Assembly: GCF_026262505.1 (NCBI RefSeq)
Contig: NC_067207.1
Span: 22,226,082 to 22,290,081, forward strand
Length of the DNA: 64,000 nt
Source: Trichomonas vaginalis G3
Taxonomy: Eukaryota > Parabasalia > Trichomonadida > Trichomonadidae
Reading direction: 5' to 3'
Translations under genes and position numbers: made by a program
The notes under the pieces: generated by a model
The model's input: the letters and a program-made list of their open reading frames with translations, nothing else
What the model was told of the DNA's origin: nothing
Databases searched by the model: none
Shown here: piece by piece, positions 58,431-64,000 of the stretch
Position numbering within the stretch: position 1 is the stretch's first letter
Layout: each line of letters opens with the position of its first letter

Positions 58431-58617
58431 CTTCGTCAATGATGAATATTGATATCATTTGACTCAAGAAAACTTGAACAATGAAAGTAAAACCATCCAT
58501 CATAGCTATGTTATATCAAAATAGCTCTTGAGTTATTCAGATAATAATCTAATACAAAATCTGGCAATTACTCAAAATTGCGTCATAATGTAAATTCACA
58601 AAAAAACCTTATCAATA

Positions 58618-60852
58618 ATGTTTTTGTATTCTCTGTTATATTCCGAATTATCTGGATCACATCCTGATGCAGATAAGAAATCAGGTCTTACTTATATGAG
58701 ATTCTCTCCCGAATTACAATTGGCAAAATTACCATATCTTAGCCTTGCAAATTATACAGAGCATTACACGCAATTCGGTTATATTCATCCTGGTGGAAAC
58801 AAACCAAAGTCAGACTACAATACAATTATCTTAGCAGGTACATATTTAAGCAATGAAACAATGAATGTCACTTTTAGACTTATTTCTCAACCAAAAGGAG
58901 CGGCGCTTTTATTTGATGGCAAGTTCATTATTAACAATGCCACATTACCAACAAAAATTTGTGAAAATCCATCAGCAGAATCAGAAGCTTTCTCTGAAAT
59001 ACAAACAATTTATAAGAACAGATATCATCAGATTACAATTTTCCACAATGCTGGATGCTTCAATGACTTCAGAAAAGTAGAATTAACTGTCAAATTCCCG
59101 AATTCAACCAGATACGTAAATCTTCCAACAGAAAGCATCTTCACCTTCCTTACATCCGAGTGTGCAGAGAACTACTATGGTCCAACATGCTCAGGCGACT
59201 GCACATTCTCAAATTGTTCAAATAATGGCCGCTGTCTTGATGGTCAATCAGGTGATGGCAAGTGCGATTGCATTTCCGGCTGGATTGGACCAACCTGTTC
59301 CGATATTTGCCATGCAGAAATACAATGCCACAATCATGGCAGATGTTTAGGCAATGGCCAGTGCATGTGCCACACAGGATGGAGTGGTTCAGATTGTTTA
59401 ACACCCGTTGATGCCAATATACAGTCCAGAATGATCGTAGGAATTGTTTTTTACTCGGCATGTGGATTATGTTTCTTAATTTCCTTTATTTTCCAACTCT
59501 GCAAGATGGAGAACTCCAATCCACTTACTCACATCCTGTTATTCGTGTTCTTGGCCCTTAAAGTCGGTTCCGCCGTATTTGTATTCATAAATAAGAAGTA
59601 CACAGACATTTCTGACATGTTATTCCTACTTCCTACAGCCATATTAGCGTTCTGTTTGTTACGATCAATATCTCTGATCAAGAATCAGTTCATGAGCACT
59701 TCACCTCACTTCAAATATCTTTTATTGTCATATTCCTTGTATATTATACCATTACTCATTCTTATTATCTCAATTTTGTGTCCTCTCATGTGGCAGAAAC
59801 TGTTATTATACACAGTTGCAATTCCTTTCGGAATTTTGTCACTTTTTGTCTTAATTTTCTCAGTTATTACGATGTTTATTGGAATGTCCGGACCATTTGA
59901 GAAAATGGAAGACTTATTCCCACATTTAGCCTACGAATTGAGATCCAGCAGAAGATACGTGATGTGTGCAAGTATTTTCTATTTAGTTGATGCAGTTTTG
60001 TCATGGTATGCAATTGATGGTCCTGACCATAATTTTATCGTTATTGACTTCACTTATTATGCATTGATATATGTTGACATTTTTACGATTACTTGTATTG
60101 GATTGGCCAATTCTGCAGCTTTGAGTGATATTTTCAGTGTTAAAGGTGATGATATACAATTTATTCCTGCGGGAATTGCTTCTGTTACTGATTTGGAAGA
60201 GAATGAAACAATGTCTGCATTTTCTGTAACAGATGGTAGTGATTTATCAAGTCGGCCTTTGTATTCTGTTGCTCCTGGTGTTTATAAAGATGCAGAAAAC
60301 AAATTTAAGCGTGGAGGATTATGTAGAAAATGTTTGAAACTTTTGGCTTTGTTTATTATTATTCCTATAGCCATTGTTGTTGTTTTCTTGGTCGTAGTTC
60401 ATCCAAGTAATCCACAATGGTCATTAGTCAGTGTTTTGTATGACAACAGTCAGTTTTTCAATGACACAATTTCATTTTTGCCGAATATAACAATTAAAAA
60501 CAAAATGAAAGTGTCAATGAATATAACATCTGTCGCTTTGACTCTGCAGTCAAAGAACTTGACAATAGGTTCTACAAACACTGTTTCTCACTTAATAAAC
60601 CAAGGTGGATCAACTCATATTTTTGAACCGATAAAAGTGTCAAAGGCCACTTCATTTTTGAACAATATCAAGGCAGGTGATGGCAGATTTGTTTTAACAA
60701 CAATCTGTGAGGCATATCCAACAGCTCTTGGTTTCATTAAGATGCATTCGAAAGTGAAATGCTCTGAAACACTTCAGATGTTCCCTACTTTTAAGAATTT
60801 GGACACAAATCAGAGATGTGAAGTCGTAATCTCTAAAATGAGTCTCAAATAG
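58618..60852 (+). CDS. EGF-like/seven-TM/LEA2-like membrane protein, 744 aa
   Basis: Ectodomain of about 175 residues with NxS/T sites. Two EGF-like units follow (CSNNGRCLDG...CDCISGWIGPTC and CHNHGRCLGNGQCMCHTGWS). Then come seven hydrophobic spans between about 268 and 510 (first MIVGIVFYSACGLCFLISFI, last YALIYVDIFTITCIGLANSA). A cytosolic linker of about 75 residues ends in CRKCLKLL, then an eighth span (LLALFIIIPIAIVVVFLVVV) leads into a C-terminal beta-rich domain resembling LEA2/NDR1-type domains (NITIKNKMKVSMNITSVALT). Receptor-like topology; ligand unknown. ATG 58618 is four bases after an Inr TCAATA. Confidence 0.7.
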   Translation: MFLYSLLYSELSGSHPDADKKSGLTYMRFSPELQLAKLPYLSLANYTEHYTQFGYIHPGGNKPKSDYNTIILAGTYLSNETMNVTFRLISQPKGAALLFDGKFIINNATLPTKICENPSAESEAFSEIQTIYKNRYHQITIFHNAGCFNDFRKVELTVKFPNSTRYVNLPTESIFTFLTSECAENYYGPTCSGDCTFSNCSNNGRCLDGQSGDGKCDCISGWIGPTCSDICHAEIQCHNHGRCLGNGQCMCHTGWSGSDCLTPVDANIQSRMIVGIVFYSACGLCFLISFIFQLCKMENSNPLTHILLFVFLALKVGSAVFVFINKKYTDISDMLFLLPTAILAFCLLRSISLIKNQFMSTSPHFKYLLLSYSLYIIPLLILIISILCPLMWQKLLLYTVAIPFGILSLFVLIFSVITMFIGMSGPFEKMEDLFPHLAYELRSSRRYVMCASIFYLVDAVLSWYAIDGPDHNFIVIDFTYYALIYVDIFTITCIGLANSAALSDIFSVKGDDIQFIPAGIASVTDLEENETMSAFSVTDGSDLSSRPLYSVAPGVYKDAENKFKRGGLCRKCLKLLALFIIIPIAIVVVFLVVVHPSNPQWSLVSVLYDNSQFFNDTISFLPNITIKNKMKVSMNITSVALTLQSKNLTIGSTNTVSHLINQGGSTHIFEPIKVSKATSFLNNIKAGDGRFVLTTICEAYPTALGFIKMHSKVKCSETLQMFPTFKNLDTNQRCEVVISKMSLK

Positions 60853-61642
60853 AGTTATTTTTTTATTTTATTTTGTGTATTCATATTTTTATAATTAAAA
60901 TCTTTTTATATATTAATAATCATTATTTTATATAATGTTTTTGGATCATTTGTTCAAATCTTCAAAATAATTAAACTAAAAATAGGTGAACCAAAGGGTA
61001 AAAACATAGATACGAATGAGATGTAGGAATATACTGTTTAGAATTATAATGCCAGCTAAAATAATCAAAATAGGTCGTAATAATTAAAAAAATCCATCAT
61101 ATATGTTGAAAATTGAATGATTTGATGTGAATACTTGAATATTTTCAATTTTTAACTTCATTTAAATTGAAGGTCATTCAATTATTGAAGTAACTATATT
61201 TGCAATCATGGATGAAATTAGCTCAAAGGAGGTTTATTTCTAGTAAATAATATCATCTTGAAACCATCAATTTCACATCTTTTGGCAGAAATTTGATAGA
61301 TAAGCAAATTATGCTTGAATGCTGTAAATATTATTACTTACTAAAAATACACTAAGATTAAGTTTAATCCCGATAATTTAGATTTCTGAAAGTATTGAAT
61401 TTGATTTTCCCAAAATTTGTAAAATGCATTATAAACATTAAGAATTACAAAATGAGTAATAGTATGAATCTTGCAATCCCTCTCAAAATATAATCACTCG
61501 CATTCAATATAACGGCGTCTCACGAATTTGAGAAGAATCATCTACCTAACCAGAGTTAATCATGTAATATATCAATATTACATCTCGATTTCAAATTTTT
61601 GATGTAATTAAAATTTTGTGTATTAATTCAAAAACTATAAAA
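60853..61642. other. Intergenic, no gene seen
   Basis: AT-rich spacer of about 790 bp without credible ORFs. An Inr-like TCAAAAA near 61628 precedes ATG 61643 by 13 bases. Confidence 0.5.
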
Positions 61643-63399
61643 ATGTTTTGCATTCTCTTTTACCGAATTAGCTGCGAAAGAGATCGTGTTACTGGATGTG
61701 AAGGCACAGTTGGTTATCATCCTCAAAGAAGAGAATATATTAATAGTCCAAATTGCTTCTTTGGAAATTATTTAGTCAAGCCAATTGGAGGCAAATAACA
61801 AGATTATACATATACTGTAGAAGAAGGAAAATACTACGCGGTTGTTTCCTTAAGTTCAAAAGTATTTTCAACAGGTTCGGGTAGAGATGTTTATTTCAAT
61901 CATTTTGACTATCCTGATGAAGGAAAAGAAATTGTATACACAACAAATGCTGTAAATTTGCCATTATGGCATGATTTCGAACTTAAAAAGGTGCTCAATT
62001 ACAATATCCAAAAACAGCTCTTAATTTTACATTTTCAACAGATAACTGTTTTGCAAACGCTATGGTTAAAATAGACGATGGTATCTATAATGGTGTAGGT
62101 CCAAGCCTAAGATACAAAAGTTACATCAGCGATGTACATGTTCCAAATCCACAAGTTACAATGCAACTAGGAAGTTCAAATAAATCTCAAATGTATTTAA
62201 CAATTGTTCCAGATGGATCGTATTCTGGTGATGAATTCGAACCAAAAAGGATCCCAACAGTTCATGGAGTTTATGAATATTCTAAATTAAGTCCGCCAAG
62301 AATTATTCATCCAAATCAATATTGCGATTCTGAAATGGAATATCCGATTGTTTTTGAGCATTATAATATATCTTGTAATCAATATCATGATTTCAGTTTT
62401 CGACAAGATATTAAACAAGAAATTCCAAAAGGAGAAACATTTTGTTTTATTGGAAGTGCATTAATGGCATCAAAACAAAAATATTCTGTCGAAGTAAGAA
62501 CATTTACAGGTTATAGAACAATTCCAACACCTTCAAACAGAAAATTATCTGAAGACTATTTAGATTATAATAATTTTATTGATCCTTTATCTGGTTATCC
62601 TTATGAGCATTCAACAACTCCACAAAAATTCAAGAATCCTCTTTTAATCAGAGATAAGAGACCATTAATGGCTATTACATGTGATGATGATGTTAATTGT
62701 TCTATGGAAATCATGAAATATAGTTATGGCAAAATTAATACGGAAACTTTCCCAGAAGATTTATATGTTATCTCAAATCAACTTGAAACAAAAGTGGAAT
62801 TCAATATTGATAACAAAGTTACATCACTGTTATTATATAATAAGATTTATAAACCAATCGATATTACTAAAGAAGGAAATATTAATATATATCAATTCAA
62901 TGAAGAATTAATTCTTAACGAACAGTATTTTAGATCCTCTAATTATTATCTCATTATGAATCAAAATTCAGATTTTCAAGGAAAAATTACATTTAATTGC
63001 AGTGGACAGGCGATTTTCCAATCTATTATGCCAGCATTTATTGGAAAAGTACCTTCAAATGGTCTTGCATTTACTTTGAATGAATTGATTAATGAATATA
63101 AGAATCCAGGCTCTTATGATCCGACAAAGAGTGAATTTTTAGACAAACCACCAACAGATCCAGATGATGAAGGAAAGGATAAAGAAGGTGATGGAAAAGA
63201 TAATGAAGGTACAGAACCTTCAAAGTCTGGTGAAGAAAGTGATCAAAATGGTCAGAAGTCAGGCAAATTATCAGGTGGCGCATTAGCAGGTATCATTGTA
63301 GGCGTCATTGCTGTTATTACAATTGTCGTAGTTGTAGTAATATTCTTAATTATTAAGAAATCACATAACGATAAACAAACTGAAGAAATGGAAGTTTAA
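61643..63399 (+). pseudogene. Type I membrane protein gene, decayed
   Basis: ATG 61643 opens a signal-like start (MFCILFYRIS) and a Cys-containing N-terminal domain, and stops at TAA 61796-61798. The same frame then continues with good coding sequence (DYTYTVEEGKYYAVVSLSSK) until about 61990, where the reading moves to the frame of ATG 62062. That frame stays open to 63399: a long Tyr/Asn-rich ectodomain, an acidic Lys/Asp/Glu/Gly linker, a transmembrane helix (GALAGIIVGVIAVITIVVVV) and a short tail (KKSHNDKQTEEMEV). One stop and one frameshift, or sequencing errors. A host surface-protein family by layout; no named domain. Confidence 0.65.
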
Positions 63400-64000
63400 T
63401 ATAAAGAGATTATTTTAGGATTATTTATTTTTTATGATGTAATTATAACATATTGATATATGAGTTATTTTATTATGAATAATTTGCATAATCAATTTGA
63501 TTTTGAAAAAATTGTTATTATTCTTCATATCAAACATCCGTGAAGATATAGATTGAGAATGAAAATAGCATATCATATATATGTATGAAAATATATATGT
63601 TAGACAATGATATTCCAAATTTGGATATAATTTCAAACTAAATTCGAAATCTCACTAACAAAGTTTGAGATATATTGTGTTTTTACATTGTAATCACTAA
63701 TGATATTTGAATATTTATGTCTTTTTGCTTAATATTCTTATTTCGGTATTGCTTTGAGATAAAATCTCTTATTTCACAAAATTCAAAGAAAACTGTTGGC
63801 ATACCTATTAAAACATTATTTCATATCAAAATACTCTCAAAATACAATGCGTAATTCTTTGTGGACTTATTGTGAACATTGAATCACGAAACTGCAATCA
63901 AAAATATCTATTTGGGTAATCATTATCTTTACCATTCATCAAACGCATTCATATCAATGGATTCTTTAATTTATGATGCCCCTATTTACATATCTGATTA
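63400..64000. other. Intergenic, no gene seen
   Basis: AT-rich sequence to the end of the window, without a credible reading frame or repeat. Confidence 0.45.

Overview
The window looks like nuclear DNA of a trichomonad protist, most likely Trichomonas vaginalis. It is AT-rich and its long genes have no visible introns. Many ATGs sit 4-22 bases downstream of a TCA(Y)(W)(W) initiator (Inr), the trichomonad core promoter. It also carries ankyrin-repeat and beta-helix surface protein families and a Maverick/Polinton element. This is recognition by family and signal; no database was searched.

Layout. Bases 1-6230 hold two decayed host genes and a complete Vps11 gene (minus strand). Bases 6230-37668 are a nested block of mobile DNA inserted between Vps11 and a divergent ERCC1/Rad10 gene. 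The outer shell (6245-37653) has nearly identical inverted ends of about 790 bp with TG..CA termini. A 15-bp direct repeat of the target, GTTATGAACAAAGTT, flanks it. The shell carries an IS481-like DDE transposase gene and an unknown gene. Inside it are (a) two Mutator-like elements, each with its own 9-bp target duplication; (b) a roughly 1-kb chain of DNA hairpins; and (c) a 22.2-kb Maverick/Polinton (9154-31322) that landed in one hairpin of that chain with a 5-bp duplication, ATCTC. The Polinton carries recognisable packaging ATPase, integrase, protein-primed polymerase B, jelly-roll capsid, tail-fibre-like, KilA-N and HNH parts. It is broken in many places (very roughly 15-20 breaks), yet its TIRs are almost identical.

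Bases 37669-64000 are host territory: ERCC1, Rpf2 (ribosome biogenesis), unknown proteins, two long ankyrin paralogues (one with a premature stop), a beta-helix surface protein, a DMT-type transporter, a saposin-domain secreted protein sharing an overlapping promoter with a small ankyrin protein, a PP2A-like phosphatase, a Vps18-like RING protein, an EGF/seven-TM/LEA2-like receptor-like protein, and a decayed membrane protein gene. Three small MITEs lie between them: two copies of a 366-bp element with 10-bp duplications, and one 120-bp TTAA-flanked element.

How it fits together. Vps11 and the Vps18-like protein would be the two RING subunits of the HOPS/CORVET tethering core. The mobile block has pushed apart an originally short (about 236 bp) Vps11/ERCC1 promoter region without breaking either gene. 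The Mutator-like ends contain TGTCACTTTTT, which also occurs upstream of several host genes and includes an Inr. Polinton genes instead use a T-rich TTTTTAT-type upstream signal and share a repeated 14-16-bp palindrome, AGGTGAGATCTCACCT.
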